Origin: an uncultured Porphyromonadaceae bacterium
Lineage (GTDB): Bacteria; Bacteroidota; Bacteroidia; Bacteroidales; Muribaculaceae
Direction of reading: 5' to 3'
Length of the DNA: 40,616 nt
Assembly: GCA_937989585.1 (NCBI GenBank)
Contig: CALKRW010000039.1
Coordinates: forward strand, 1 to 40,616
Below the pieces are notes generated by a model. It made no database searches. It was not told the DNA's origin and saw only the letters and a program-made list of their open reading frames with translations. Made by a program: the position numbers and the translations under genes. Positions 17,696 through 26,128 of this stretch are shown in pieces. The first letter of the stretch is position 1. Every line of letters begins with the position of its first letter.

Positions 17696-19050
17696 TGAAC
17701 CTTGCCCTCGACGCATGGCGCTCAATGGCATCAGTCCGAAATGCCCGCGCCCGGCAGAAACGCTTCACCTACGGCAACCAGTGGGGGGACATTGTCCGCG
17801 ACCACGACGGCCGGCGCGTCACCGAGGCTGAATACATCGAATCACTCGGACAAAAACCTCTTACAAACAATCTTATCCGCCGCCTCGTCAAGACCATGGT
17901 GGGACGATATCGCTCCGATCAGGATGTCAGGGAGTCATACCGGGCCATGCCTCCGGACCTTGTCGGACGCAACGACCTCGAGGAACTCGACGCCCGCATG
18001 CTCGAGGAGTTCCTTATCTCGGGCTGCGCCATACAGCGCATCACTTCCGAGAGGCGTCCCGCAGGCGCCGGCCTGTGGGTGGACAATGTGTCGCCCGACC
18101 GTTTCTTCGCCAGAGCCTTCCGTGACCCTCGCGGCACCGACATCGACCTTGTGGGCATGCTTCACGATTTCTCTCCCGCCGAGGCCCTGGCACGCTTCGC
18201 GCGCGGAAGCCGGCGTCGGGCCGCGCGCCTCGAGGAACTCTACAGGGCCCTCGCCGACGACCCTGTGGCAATCTCGGCGATGGGTGACGCGGCTTTCGTC
18301 GCGCCCGTCGGACACCGCTGGCGTTTCATAGAACTGTGGACACTCGATGCCGGCGAACGTCTTCTGGCGCACGACCGCTCGCGCGGAGTACTCCGCGAGA
18401 CTGACGCCTCAGTCACCGAGCCGGACCGCCCCGTGAATGGCAAGTCGTCTTCGGCCGATTCCGACTGGGGACTGCGCTTCCGCTGGCACTGCCGCTGGCT
18501 TGCGCCGGACGGAACCCTCATCGACGAGTACGACTCTCCATTCGCCGATGGCTCGCATCCATTCGTTGTCAAGTTGTATCCTCTGACTGACGGCGAGGTA
18601 CATTCGTTTGTCGAGGATGTCATCGAGCAGCAGCGGTACATCAACCGAATCATCGTTCTCATCGACAAGATGCTTGGCGCATCGGCCAAGGGTGTCCTGC
18701 TATTCCCCGAGATTCAGCGGCCCGAGAGCGTATCGTGGGACGTGATCGCCCGCTCGTGGTCGAAGGCCGACGGCATCATCCCCATCACCGGACGCGGCAA
18801 TGTGGTTCCGCAGCAGGTGACGACTCCCTCGGCTGGATCAGGCGCCTTCGAACTGCTCTCGCTGGAACTCAGACTCTTCGACGATATCTCAGGCGTAAGT
18901 TCAACCCTGCTCGGCGGAGAATCCACACCCGACGGCACCGCCCACTATGAGGCCCGTGTCCGCAATGCCGCCCTGTCGCTCGCCGACACCTTCCGGACTT
19001 TCTCCTCGTTCACCGCCTCCCGCAACCGCAGGATAATCTCATGTGCCTGA
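17686..19050 (+). CDS. Phage portal-like protein
   Basis: A 454-residue protein. The opening (YGNQWGDIVRDHDGR, GQKPLTNNLIRRLVKTMVGRYR) matches the start of P22/SU10-like portals, where a QWGD-type segment and an N-N-L-I-R helix precede the wing. RWRFIELWTL and FRWHCRWLAPDG fit the wing region. SFVEDVIEQQRYINRIIVLIDKM and a late AHYEARVRNAALSLADTFRTF helix fit the stem and crown. It ends soon after that helix (SRNRRIISCA), so it is shorter than most portals of this type and may lack the barrel. Portals form a dodecameric DNA gate at one capsid vertex. Here no terminase is encoded nearby. Confidence 0.75.
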   Translation: MTYLNLALDAWRSMASVRNARARQKRFTYGNQWGDIVRDHDGRRVTEAEYIESLGQKPLTNNLIRRLVKTMVGRYRSDQDVRESYRAMPPDLVGRNDLEELDARMLEEFLISGCAIQRITSERRPAGAGLWVDNVSPDRFFARAFRDPRGTDIDLVGMLHDFSPAEALARFARGSRRRAARLEELYRALADDPVAISAMGDAAFVAPVGHRWRFIELWTLDAGERLLAHDRSRGVLRETDASVTEPDRPVNGKSSSADSDWGLRFRWHCRWLAPDGTLIDEYDSPFADGSHPFVVKLYPLTDGEVHSFVEDVIEQQRYINRIIVLIDKMLGASAKGVLLFPEIQRPESVSWDVIARSWSKADGIIPITGRGNVVPQQVTTPSAGSGAFELLSLELRLFDDISGVSSTLLGGESTPDGTAHYEARVRNAALSLADTFRTFSSFTASRNRRIISCA

Positions 19051-19125
19051 CCGCCGTCTCCTGATTTCACGCACCCCGGCCGGACGTCCGCCTTTACCGC
19101 GGAAAGATGGATTTTCCGGCCGGAG

Positions 19126-19156
19126 TTTGCGATTTCTCCGAAATTTATTACCTTTG
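19126..19156 (+). promoter_or_regulatory. Promoter of the DUF4190-like gene
   Basis: TTTG (19126-19129), a 19-nt spacer and TACCTTTG (19149-19156). It means the following membrane protein can be transcribed independently of the capsid-like set. Confidence 0.75.
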
Positions 19157-19287
19157 CGATGTGTTAGCCGCACAACCATTATTGCCACGCCGGTGTTATT
19201 CTTTTTGGTGGCCGACACCACAATTCTTACATTTTGCATTATGCATTTTGCATTCTAAATTTTAAAAAATCCTCTTCTCTTCTTTCT

Positions 19288-19623
19288 ATGGATTCTGCTA
19301 CTCCTGTAACCGTCGAAGACAATATCATATCTCCCGAACCCGCGCATACTTCCGAAACTTCTGTCGCCAAGCCTTCGAGACTTGCCACCTATGGTGCCGT
19401 CATAGGTGCTGTCCTTTGTGTCGTGGCCTGGGCGACCCTGCTGTTCAACGAATGGGTGTCAGGCGCTTTCGGTGTGCTTTCGGTCGCGGCCTGCGTCATG
19501 GGTTGCCGTCAGCCGCGCTCCAACATGCGCAATCTGGCAATCACCGGCCTCGTCGCATCGGCTGTCCTCCTTCTTGACATCCTGATTCTCGTGGGGCTGA
19601 TTTTCTATCTGAAGACGCTCTGA
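19288..19623 (+). CDS. Small two- or three-span membrane protein, DUF4190-like
   Basis: A 111-residue protein starting at the ATG at 19288 (MDSATPVTVED); the longer frame begins in repetitive TGCATT sequence and is not preferred. An acidic, Ser/Thr/Pro-rich cytoplasmic N-terminus (about 1-35) is followed by hydrophobic segments GAVIGAVLCVVAWATLLF, SGAFGVLSVAACVMG and LVASAVLLLDILILVGLIFYL. A short basic loop (CRQPRSNMRN) precedes the last pair. This order resembles DUF4190 proteins. The function is unknown. It has its own promoter. Confidence 0.7.
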   Translation: MDSATPVTVEDNIISPEPAHTSETSVAKPSRLATYGAVIGAVLCVVAWATLLFNEWVSGAFGVLSVAACVMGCRQPRSNMRNLAITGLVASAVLLLDILILVGLIFYLKTL

Positions 19624-19922
19624 TGCCACACGCAGAGCGCTGCGTTACAGCATATTGACCACTTCGTACAATTTCTGTTTCAGACTGAGGTCCGGGGGTG
19701 ACTTCCGTCTGATTTTTTTGTATCCGGCACGCACCATATCACGTGTTTAATGCTTTTTAACATTGTCGCCTGTTATTTTCCGCGTTCCGCAGCGTCTTAT
19801 AGTTGTGTGTTTTTGAAATCACGGCCGTTTTCAGGCATACGCGTAATTCATTTACTTATAACTTACCTCATTTTACTAACCCCTCTCCGTTCCAATCCTC
19901 TCTTTCCAACGTTTCCACACCG
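19624..19922. other. Intergenic leader of the beta-barrel gene
   Basis: It holds a short GC palindrome (ACGCAGAGCGCTGCGT, about 19627-19645) just after the membrane-protein stop, and a weak -7-like TATAGTTG (19798-19805) without a good TTTG. Nothing else is recognised. Confidence 0.35.
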
Positions 19923-22388
19923 ATGAAATCTAAAAATCTGATTTTCGCGTTAGCCTTGTTGCTGACAGCAATGGCCGCGAATGCCTTCAGTGTGCGGCTC
20001 AAGGTCCTCGACGCCGAAGGCGCCCCCGAATCCTATGCCACGGTCCGCATATTCACTCCCGCCGACACGCTCCGTGCCGTTGTCGGCGGTGTCACCGACA
20101 CCCTTGGCATTTATTCCGCAAAACTTCCCTCCGCCGGAAAATATAAACTCTCTGTCGAGATTCCCGGAAAGGTTCCCCTAAGGCGCGACTTCACGCTGAG
20201 CGACGCCGAGCCGGACAGGGACCTCGGAACCTTCGCCTCCGATGCCGAGGTACTCGGCGAGGTGGTGGTCACCGCCCAGCGCCCACTTGTCACCAAGGAG
20301 ATCGACCGCATAGGCTATGACGTACAGGCCGACGACGACGCCAAGACCTCGACCCTCAGCGAGATTCTCCGCAAGGTGCCGATGCTCAACGTCGACGCCG
20401 ACGGCAACATCACCATCAACGGCTCGTCCGACTTCAAGATCTATAAGAACGGCAAGCCCAGCAACTCGATGACCAAGAACGCAAAGGACATCTTCCAGGC
20501 GCTCCCCGCCTCAATGATCAAGAAGGTCGAGGTCATCACCGAGCCCGGAGCCAGGTTCGACGCCGAGGGTGTCGCGGCCGTCCTCAACATCGTCACCGTC
20601 GAGAACACCGCCATCAAGGGCGTAACCGGAACGGCATCCGTCAGGGCCACCACCGAGCAGCCCTTCAGCAACGCCAACCTCTACCTCATGACCCAGGTCG
20701 ACAAGGTCACATTCTCGATGAACGGCGGCGCGTTCAACATGACTGACCGCTTCACGCGCTCGACCCGCGAGTACAACTACCTCTATCAGGACGGCAGCAC
20801 CTACAGGAGCAAGGGGATCGACTCACAGAAGGGCTGGGCCGGATGGGGCGGTTTCGAGATGTCATGGGAGCCGAACGCCGGCAACCTCTTCACCGCCGAG
20901 GGCAATCTCTTCTTCTACCGTATCAAGCCCACGCAGATACAGCAGAGCGCCCTCTACGATGCCTCCGGCGCCCTCCAGTCGTCATACACCTCGAACGCCT
21001 ACTATCCCAAGTTCGGCTACACCGACTTCGACGCCACATTCTCCTACCAGCACTCGACCTCGCGCAAGGGTGAGACCCTTGGTCTGAGTTACATGATTTC
21101 AACCACCGGCAACGACAACAAGGGCCGCACCGACTACGAGGACATTGTCGGCACCCGCTTCCCCTATACGGGCCTCGAGACCGACTCGCGCCTCCACTTC
21201 ATCGAGCATACCTTCCAGGCCGACTGGACAAGGCCCTTCGCCGACATCCATTCGGTGGACATCGGCGCCAAGTACATCATGCGACACAACAACTCGGAGA
21301 ACGAGATGTCTTATGTCGGCTGGGAGGACCGCTACACAAAGTTCCGCCATATCACGGACATAGGCGCCGCCTACGCCCAGTACTCGATACGACTGAAGAA
21401 GGTCACGCTCCGCGCCGGCCTGCGCTACGAGTTCTCGAGACTCAAGGCCTCCTATCCCCGTCCATCGGTCCCTGCCGCCGCTGACAAGCCTTTCTCGACC
21501 ACCCTCAGCGACTGGGTACCCTCGGCTGCCGCATCGTGGCAGATCAACGATGCCAACTCGCTGACACTCAACTATGCCACCCGTATCAACCGTCCCGGCA
21601 TCGAATACCTCAACCCCGCCGAGACAGTCACGCCCACCGAGATTTCGAAAGGCAATCCCGACCTGGAGTCCTCGCGATACCAGTCGTTCAAACTATCCTA
21701 CATGCTCATCAAGCCGAAGTTCAACATGCAGGTCTCGGCAAGTTACGGTTTCTCCAACAATTCCATCGAGCAGTATACCTACCTCGGCGAGAACAGCATG
21801 CTCTATTCCGACTACGCCAACATAGGCCGCAGCCGCGACTGGTCTTTCCAGGGCAACTTCCAGTGGACGGCCGGTGAAAAGACACGCCTGATGTTCAATC
21901 TCCATGCCTCGCACACCAACCAGAGTTACGCCGGCTCCAGACTGAAACACTGGTCGTGGGGCGGCTACGGCAGCATCAGCCAGAAACTTCCCTGGCGGCT
22001 CGAGGCCGAACTCTCGGCCTTCGTGATGCCCGAGTTCACATGGAGCGTCTACGCCCATATCAACTCAAGTTTCTGGCAGCGCTTCTCGCCTGACCTCAGC
22101 CTCAAGCGCAGTTTCCTCAAGGACGACCGCCTGAGTGCCCGCGTCTCGTGGAGCGGAATGTTCAAGCCAACCCGGACCATGAACGTCGACTACACCTCCG
22201 GCCCCTACACCGGCTGGATGCGGATGTCGAGAGGCCACAACCAGTACGTCACCTTCACCCTCAGTTACCGCTTCGGCTCGCTGAAGGCATGGGTCAAGAA
22301 GACCAACGCCCGCATCGTCAACGACGACATGCAGGGCGGCAGCGGCTCCTCCGGTAACGGCGGTGGCGCCCAGGGAGGTCCGCAGTAA
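19923..22388 (+). CDS. TonB-receptor-like outer-membrane beta-barrel protein
   Basis: An 821-residue protein from the ATG at 19923, where a clean signal peptide begins (IFALALLLTAMAANAFS). A carboxypeptidase-regulatory-like domain (about 22-105, ESYATVRIFTPADT, GIYSAKLPSAGKY) is followed by EVLGEVVVTAQRPLV, a plug (about 115-230, LNVDADGNITINGSSDFKIY, VEVITEPGARFDAEG) and a long barrel of the OMP_b-brl_3 type. After the last strands (FTLSYRFGSL) comes a 35-residue tail ending in a Gly/Ser/Gln-rich run, so the terminal aromatic residue usual for barrel insertion is internal. No SusD partner is present. The ligand is unknown. Confidence 0.9.
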   Translation: MKSKNLIFALALLLTAMAANAFSVRLKVLDAEGAPESYATVRIFTPADTLRAVVGGVTDTLGIYSAKLPSAGKYKLSVEIPGKVPLRRDFTLSDAEPDRDLGTFASDAEVLGEVVVTAQRPLVTKEIDRIGYDVQADDDAKTSTLSEILRKVPMLNVDADGNITINGSSDFKIYKNGKPSNSMTKNAKDIFQALPASMIKKVEVITEPGARFDAEGVAAVLNIVTVENTAIKGVTGTASVRATTEQPFSNANLYLMTQVDKVTFSMNGGAFNMTDRFTRSTREYNYLYQDGSTYRSKGIDSQKGWAGWGGFEMSWEPNAGNLFTAEGNLFFYRIKPTQIQQSALYDASGALQSSYTSNAYYPKFGYTDFDATFSYQHSTSRKGETLGLSYMISTTGNDNKGRTDYEDIVGTRFPYTGLETDSRLHFIEHTFQADWTRPFADIHSVDIGAKYIMRHNNSENEMSYVGWEDRYTKFRHITDIGAAYAQYSIRLKKVTLRAGLRYEFSRLKASYPRPSVPAAADKPFSTTLSDWVPSAAASWQINDANSLTLNYATRINRPGIEYLNPAETVTPTEISKGNPDLESSRYQSFKLSYMLIKPKFNMQVSASYGFSNNSIEQYTYLGENSMLYSDYANIGRSRDWSFQGNFQWTAGEKTRLMFNLHASHTNQSYAGSRLKHWSWGGYGSISQKLPWRLEAELSAFVMPEFTWSVYAHINSSFWQRFSPDLSLKRSFLKDDRLSARVSWSGMFKPTRTMNVDYTSGPYTGWMRMSRGHNQYVTFTLSYRFGSLKAWVKKTNARIVNDDMQGGSGSSGNGGGAQGGPQ

Positions 22389-22395
22389 GCGGGAC

Positions 22396-22890
22396 TTAGA
22401 GCGAAAGCATGTGTGTTGTACGCAGACCCGGCCGGACGTGTAAGGAGAATGCAGCCATACGGTTCGACGGGTCTGCCGTATATTGTATGTGGTAGTAGTC
22501 GCGGGCGAAGAAGTCGAGCAGGAATACGCCCTGAGTGGCCGGTCCGTCGGCTGGCGAGCCGGGGGTGATGCGCTCGGTCATCCTCACGTCGAACCCTATG
22601 ACCTCGATGGCCAGGGCCAGCGTCCCCGACATGTACATGTGCTCGAGTCCCCGGCGCACTATGGCCACCGTCCCGTTGTCCTGACAGAAAATCTCAATCT
22701 GCGGCTCGTCGCCGAGCGCCTCGACCGGAGCCGAGAGTATGGCAGTCGAGAAGAACTGCCGTGCGCTGCCCTTGCGCGACGGCTTGGCGCAGAAGGCTAT
22801 TATCGCCGCCGCTACCACAGTGAGTATGACGTAGAACTCTACTGAGTAGAAGAATCCTGTCCGCAGAAGAATTATGTCGGGTGTTATCAT
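22396..22890 (-). CDS. Single-span membrane protein of unknown function
   Basis: About 164 residues from the ATG at 22890 (MITPDIILLRTG). The upstream ATG at 22926 overlaps the -7 box at 22924-22931, so it is unlikely. One membrane segment (YSVEFYVILTVVAAAIIAFCA, about 16-36) is followed by a basic patch (KPSRKGSAR) and a beta-rich soluble domain (IEIFCQDNGTVAIVRRG, FLLDFFARDYYHIQYT). The family is not recognised. It converges on the barrel gene with a 7-nt gap and diverges from the ComF-like gene. Confidence 0.7.
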   Translation of the reverse strand: MITPDIILLRTGFFYSVEFYVILTVVAAAIIAFCAKPSRKGSARQFFSTAILSAPVEALGDEPQIEIFCQDNGTVAIVRRGLEHMYMSGTLALAIEVIGFDVRMTERITPGSPADGPATQGVFLLDFFARDYYHIQYTADPSNRMAAFSLHVRPGLRTTHMLSL

Positions 22891-22923
22891 GCTTGGCTTT
22901 GAAATTTTAAGGGGTGAGAGTGA

Positions 22924-22951
22924 CAAAGGTAAGAAAAAAATGCTAACTTTG
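22924..22951. promoter_or_regulatory. Divergent -7 boxes between 22890(-) and 23028(+)
   Basis: The minus strand carries TACCTTTG (22931-22924) and the plus strand TAACTTTG (22944-22951). Neither has a perfect TTTG at the usual distance, but the back-to-back arrangement fits the two divergent genes. Confidence 0.5.
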
Positions 22952-23027
22952 GCGAATCACACAGTTAATCGCACATTTGATCGCACGGTCAATCGGTCTT
23001 TTGATAGTGTCATAAGATTCTGAAATC

Positions 23028-23804
23028 ATGGAAGTAAAGCCCCCGTCCGTATGGCGCCGCGTGTTGCGCACAATCTTATCGGCAGTCTTCCCGCAGGTCT
23101 GCGAGGTCTGCGGACGCACCCTCGTGCGGGGCGAGTCGCATGTCTGCCTCGGTTGCCTCGCCGCGCTGCCGCGCACCATGACGCACCGCGATCCTGACTC
23201 GCGCATGCTTTCGCGCCTGTCGCGTGTTGCTCCCGTCGGGCGTTGCGCCGCGTGGTTCTACTACGACCCCGGCGGTCCGTTCGGAGCACTCATCCGCCGC
23301 GCCAAGTATGACGGACGTCCCAGCATGGCCCGCGACCTCGGGGCGATGTTCGCCCGCGAACTCCTCGCCGACTCGTTCTTCGACGGCATCGACCTGCTTG
23401 TTCCCGTTCCTCTTCACTGGCGCCGCCGAATGGAGCGCGGCTACAACCAGAGCCGCGAGATAGCCCGTGGAGTCTCCGACGTCACCGGCATCCCCGTCAG
23501 CGACGCCCTTTGCGCCCTCCGCGCCCACGGCTCGCAGACCCGCCTATCCGGCGACCGTCGCCAACTCAACGTCCGCGGTGTCTACGCCCTCCGCCCTTCC
23601 TCCGTCCTTTCCCAATTCGGTAAGGGTAGTGGCGTCCAGTCCGGATCCAATCCTTTCGCCGGAAAGCACATCCTTCTCATCGACGACATCTTCACCACCG
23701 GCGCCACCGCCGAAAGCGCCCTCACCGCCCTTATGGCATCCCCCGCTGCTCTACGCGCCGTCTCCGTCCTGACCCTCGGCCTCACCCGCGACCACGTCCG
23801 CTGA
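23028..23804 (+). CDS. ComF family phosphoribosyltransferase-like protein
   Basis: A 258-residue protein. A zinc-ribbon-like N-terminus has paired cysteines CEVC (about residue 25) and CLGC (about 45). The family block LLVPVPLHWRRRMERGYNQS (about 124-145) and the PRPP-binding loop LLIDDIFTTGATAES (about 215-229) follow. The ComF family is linked to DNA uptake in naturally competent bacteria, but most Bacteroidetes members have an unknown role, so the symbol is left blank. An insertion before the PRPP loop (PSSVLSQFGKGSGVQSGSN) is low-complexity. Confidence 0.9.
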   Translation: MEVKPPSVWRRVLRTILSAVFPQVCEVCGRTLVRGESHVCLGCLAALPRTMTHRDPDSRMLSRLSRVAPVGRCAAWFYYDPGGPFGALIRRAKYDGRPSMARDLGAMFARELLADSFFDGIDLLVPVPLHWRRRMERGYNQSREIARGVSDVTGIPVSDALCALRAHGSQTRLSGDRRQLNVRGVYALRPSSVLSQFGKGSGVQSGSNPFAGKHILLIDDIFTTGATAESALTALMASPAALRAVSVLTLGLTRDHVR

Positions 23805-23873
23805 ACCAAATTTCATCCTAGGACCGCTCCTTGCAACAAATTTGTTTAAAATTAATTTTTTTTAACTTGATTT

Positions 23874-23904
23874 ATTGAAAAAATAGGGGGGGTAATTACA
23901 TTTG
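23874..23904 (+). promoter_or_regulatory. Promoter of the 23963 lipoprotein gene
   Basis: ATTG (23874-23877), a 19-nt spacer and TACATTTG (23897-23904), in a sharply AT-rich spacer. Confidence 0.65.
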
Positions 23905-23962
23905 CCAAATCAATTGGATAATAACGCATTTCACTTTAAAATAAACCCTAAAAATAGAAAAT

Positions 23963-24529
23963 ATGAAAAAAATTCTTTCCTTCTGGAAGACGTTTCTTGC
24001 CGTCACTCTTGTCGCCGTGGCTCTGCCCTCTTGTTCCAATGATGACGATGATGATGACATTATATGGGATTTTATTCCTGATGAAATCAGTCTTGAAATC
24101 ACTGATGCAAAGGGTAACAACCTCCTTGACCCTGCGGTTGAAAACAATATCATAGGAGAAAACATTACTCTTGACTATAAGGACAAAACCTATGATATAC
24201 TGTGGAATACGCCATATCCCCAATTTCCTGACTACAAACCTGAATCAAGGGCTACATATGTATTATTCTATGGTTTGGCACATCACTTGTGGAATGTAGA
24301 AAAGGAACCTTCGGAAACGAATAATTGGATTATTCGTATCGGTGAGTTCGCACGAGACATGGATCATGATGTATCTATTCCGGTAAGAATCAAAAACAAA
24401 ACTTTCATTATCCGCTATGTCCATGATTTCTGGTGGAATGACAAGAAAATGAGAGATCCCCGTTCAAAAACCACCGTCTACCTCGATGGCAAAGAGTGCG
24501 AGGACGGCATAGTCAGAATCGTCCTCTGA
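23963..24529 (+). CDS. Orphan lipoprotein with poly-Asp export signal
   Basis: A 188-residue protein with lipobox ALPSC (Cys about 24), followed by SNDDDDDD. A run of acidic residues right after the lipidated cysteine is the known surface-export signal of Bacteroidetes lipoproteins, so it is probably on the cell surface. The rest (ISLEITDAKGNNLLDP, IRYVHDFWWNDKK, KTTVYLDGKECEDG) looks like a small beta-sandwich similar to the short secreted proteins often seen as single genes in Bacteroidales. The function is unknown. It is AT-rich relative to its neighbours, with its own promoter and terminator. Confidence 0.8.
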   Translation: MKKILSFWKTFLAVTLVAVALPSCSNDDDDDDIIWDFIPDEISLEITDAKGNNLLDPAVENNIIGENITLDYKDKTYDILWNTPYPQFPDYKPESRATYVLFYGLAHHLWNVEKEPSETNNWIIRIGEFARDMDHDVSIPVRIKNKTFIIRYVHDFWWNDKKMRDPRSKTTVYLDGKECEDGIVRIVL

Positions 24530-24600
24530 CCCCCAAAAGGAAGCAAGATAAAGCAAGACAAGCAAGTTACGCCCCAACAGGCGTCCCGAACCCTATCCAG

Positions 24601-24649
24601 GCCGGACACGGATAGCGCCCCGCGCAATCCCTGTCCGGCTTTGTCTTTA
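24601..24649 (+). terminator. Terminator after the orphan lipoprotein
   Basis: GCCGGACA pairs with TGTCCGGC, with an inner GGAT/ATCC and a GCGC-CCC-GCGC cap, followed by a T-rich stretch (24640-24648). Confidence 0.75.
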
Positions 24650-24755
24650 TTCGTAAGGGAATGGAACGGAGGGGTGGAGTGGTGTGTGTGTGCAACGAAT
24701 TGCAGGGGTGGGTGTGGTTAAAGTTTGTTAATCGGCGGGCGGGGAGAGCGGGATG

Positions 24756-24787
24756 TTTGGTCATGTCGGGGAGAGTTCGTAACTTTG
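24756..24787 (+). promoter_or_regulatory. Promoter of the SRP RNA gene
   Basis: TTTG (24756-24759), a 20-nt spacer and TAACTTTG (24780-24787). An exact consensus match placed 6 nt above the RNA 5' end. Confidence 0.85.
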
Positions 24788-24792
24788 TCGAC

Positions 24793-24888
24793 GGGTAAGT
24801 CCTACACGACCAGCTCCCTCCAACTCCCCCAGGTCTTGACCGAAGCAAGGGTCCGAGGTTGTAGCGGTGCGATGTAGTAAGCTTGCCC
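24793..24888 (+). ncRNA. ffs: Signal recognition particle RNA (4.5S type)
   Basis: A 96-nt RNA that scaffolds Ffh for co-translational membrane targeting. The whole sequence folds as one long hairpin: GGGTAAG (24793-24799) pairs with CTTGCCC (24882-24888), CTACA with TGTAG and CGACC with the GGTGCG side. The Ffh-binding core is visible as CAGGTC...GAAGCA (about 24840-24856). The apical loop is TTGA rather than the GGAA of E. coli. A run of seven Ts follows (24889-24895), and a perfect promoter precedes it. Confidence 0.85.
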
Positions 24889-24939
24889 TTTTTTTATTTG
24901 CATCCGTCCAGCCGTCCGGCCGGTGTCTACCAGTCATCC

Positions 24940-25022
24940 GGAACGCGATTCCACCAGTCGATGGAACTTGTTTCCGTCAACCAATCGGGACTCGTTTCCG
25001 AATCCACCGGAACTCGTTTCCG
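24940..25022. repeat. Four imperfect 21-25-nt repeats
   Basis: Starts near 24940, 24963, 24988 and 25009. The shared core is GGAACTCGTTTCCG (variants GGAACGCGATTCC, GGAACTTGTTTCCG, GGGACTCGTTTCCG), which is itself nearly palindromic (GGAAnnnnTTCC). The repeats lie between ffs and the cyclase gene. Confidence 0.65.
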
Positions 25023-25082
25023 CCAATGACTTACGGTCATCTGCTCCCGGCTTTTTGATAGTAATTTAATCCTTGTGAACAA

Positions 25083-26102
25083 ATGAAGGCTGCTGTCTCT
25101 CTGTCTCTCGCAACCTTGTGTTTCTTTTCGCTGATATGCTGTTCGTCCGGCTCGACAAAGTCTGCCGCAATGCCCGCTGACGAGACCGGCGAGAAGGTTT
25201 ATGTCCCGCAGTTCTCGGCTGACAGCGCGTACGCCCATGTGGCGGCGCAGGTAGCCTTCGGCCCCCGCATCCCCGGTACCGCGTCCCATGCCCGCTGTGC
25301 CGATTATCTCACTTCCAGACTGAAGTCGTACGGCGTCGAGACCTCGCAGTGGCGCAAGCGCATAACCGACTTCAAGGGGAACAGTTTTGAAATCGTAAAC
25401 ATCGTGGGCCACATCAATCCCAATGCCAAGCGGCGCATGATACTCGCCGCGCACTGGGATTCGCGCCGATGGGCCGACGAGGATCCCGACGCAGCCAAGC
25501 ACGGCATGCCCGTCGACGGCGCCAACGACGGCGCAAGCGGTGTGGGCGTGATACTCGAGATGGCCCGCGCCATGGCCGAACGCAATCCCGCCATCGGCGT
25601 GGACATACTGCTGACCGACGCCGAGGACTCGGGCGTCTCGGCTCCCGAAAACATAACGGACCCGATGGAGATAATGCGCTACGAGAACTCGTGGTGCCTC
25701 GGCACACAGAACTGGCTGGCCTCTGATCCCTTCACCGAGGACCGGGTGCCATCGTTCGGCATACTGCTTGACATGGTCGGCGCCCGCGGAGCGGTATTCC
25801 CGCGCGAATACTTCTCGATGCGCTCGGCCCCTCAGGTCGTCGACAAGATAAGCCAGGCGGCGCTGCGCTGCGGCACCTCCGAACTCTTTCCCTCGCGCAT
25901 GGGCGGAGCCATCAACGACGACCACGTTCACCTGAACGGCTACGGCATACCCACGGCCGACATCATCGACCTGCGCGAGAGCGGCTTCTTCCCCCAGTGG
26001 CACACCGCGAGCGACAACATGGACAACATTGACCCCGCAACCCTCGGCGCTGTGGGCCGCACCGTACTCGACCTGATATACAACGAGCCGGCAAACGACT
26101 GA
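25083..26102 (+). CDS. M28 peptidase family, glutaminyl-peptide cyclotransferase-like lipoprotein
   Basis: A 339-residue protein with lipoprotein signal (FFSLICC, Cys about 20). Family blocks are VAFGPRIPGTASH, the metal-site strand ILAAHWDSR (His), DGANDGASG (Asp), DILLTDAEDSG (acid), GILLDMVGARGAVFPRE and HTASDNMDNI (His). The WDSR...DGANDGASG spacing is that of glutaminyl cyclases, which turn N-terminal Gln into pyroglutamate, common on periplasmic proteins of Bacteroidetes, rather than general aminopeptidases. It acts in the periplasm or at the outer membrane. It is the first gene of a run with sufE, 26 nt apart. Confidence 0.88.
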   Translation: MKAAVSLSLATLCFFSLICCSSGSTKSAAMPADETGEKVYVPQFSADSAYAHVAAQVAFGPRIPGTASHARCADYLTSRLKSYGVETSQWRKRITDFKGNSFEIVNIVGHINPNAKRRMILAAHWDSRRWADEDPDAAKHGMPVDGANDGASGVGVILEMARAMAERNPAIGVDILLTDAEDSGVSAPENITDPMEIMRYENSWCLGTQNWLASDPFTEDRVPSFGILLDMVGARGAVFPREYFSMRSAPQVVDKISQAALRCGTSELFPSRMGGAINDDHVHLNGYGIPTADIIDLRESGFFPQWHTASDNMDNIDPATLGAVGRTVLDLIYNEPAND

Positions 26103-26128
26103 CAAACAAGACTAAATAACTAAGAGAT

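Noticed and set aside
19043..19258. 71-codon plus-strand frame after the portal-like gene
   Set aside because: It spans the promoter at 19126-19156 and TGCATT repeats; no family features.
24930..25025. CRISPR array
   Set aside because: The repeats are imperfect, short and without spacers of constant length; no cas genes are present.
24927..26105. 392-codon minus-strand open frame opposite the cyclase gene
   Set aside because: It is the antisense shadow of a GC-rich gene with clear motifs; its residues are Val/Gly/Arg-rich without family features.
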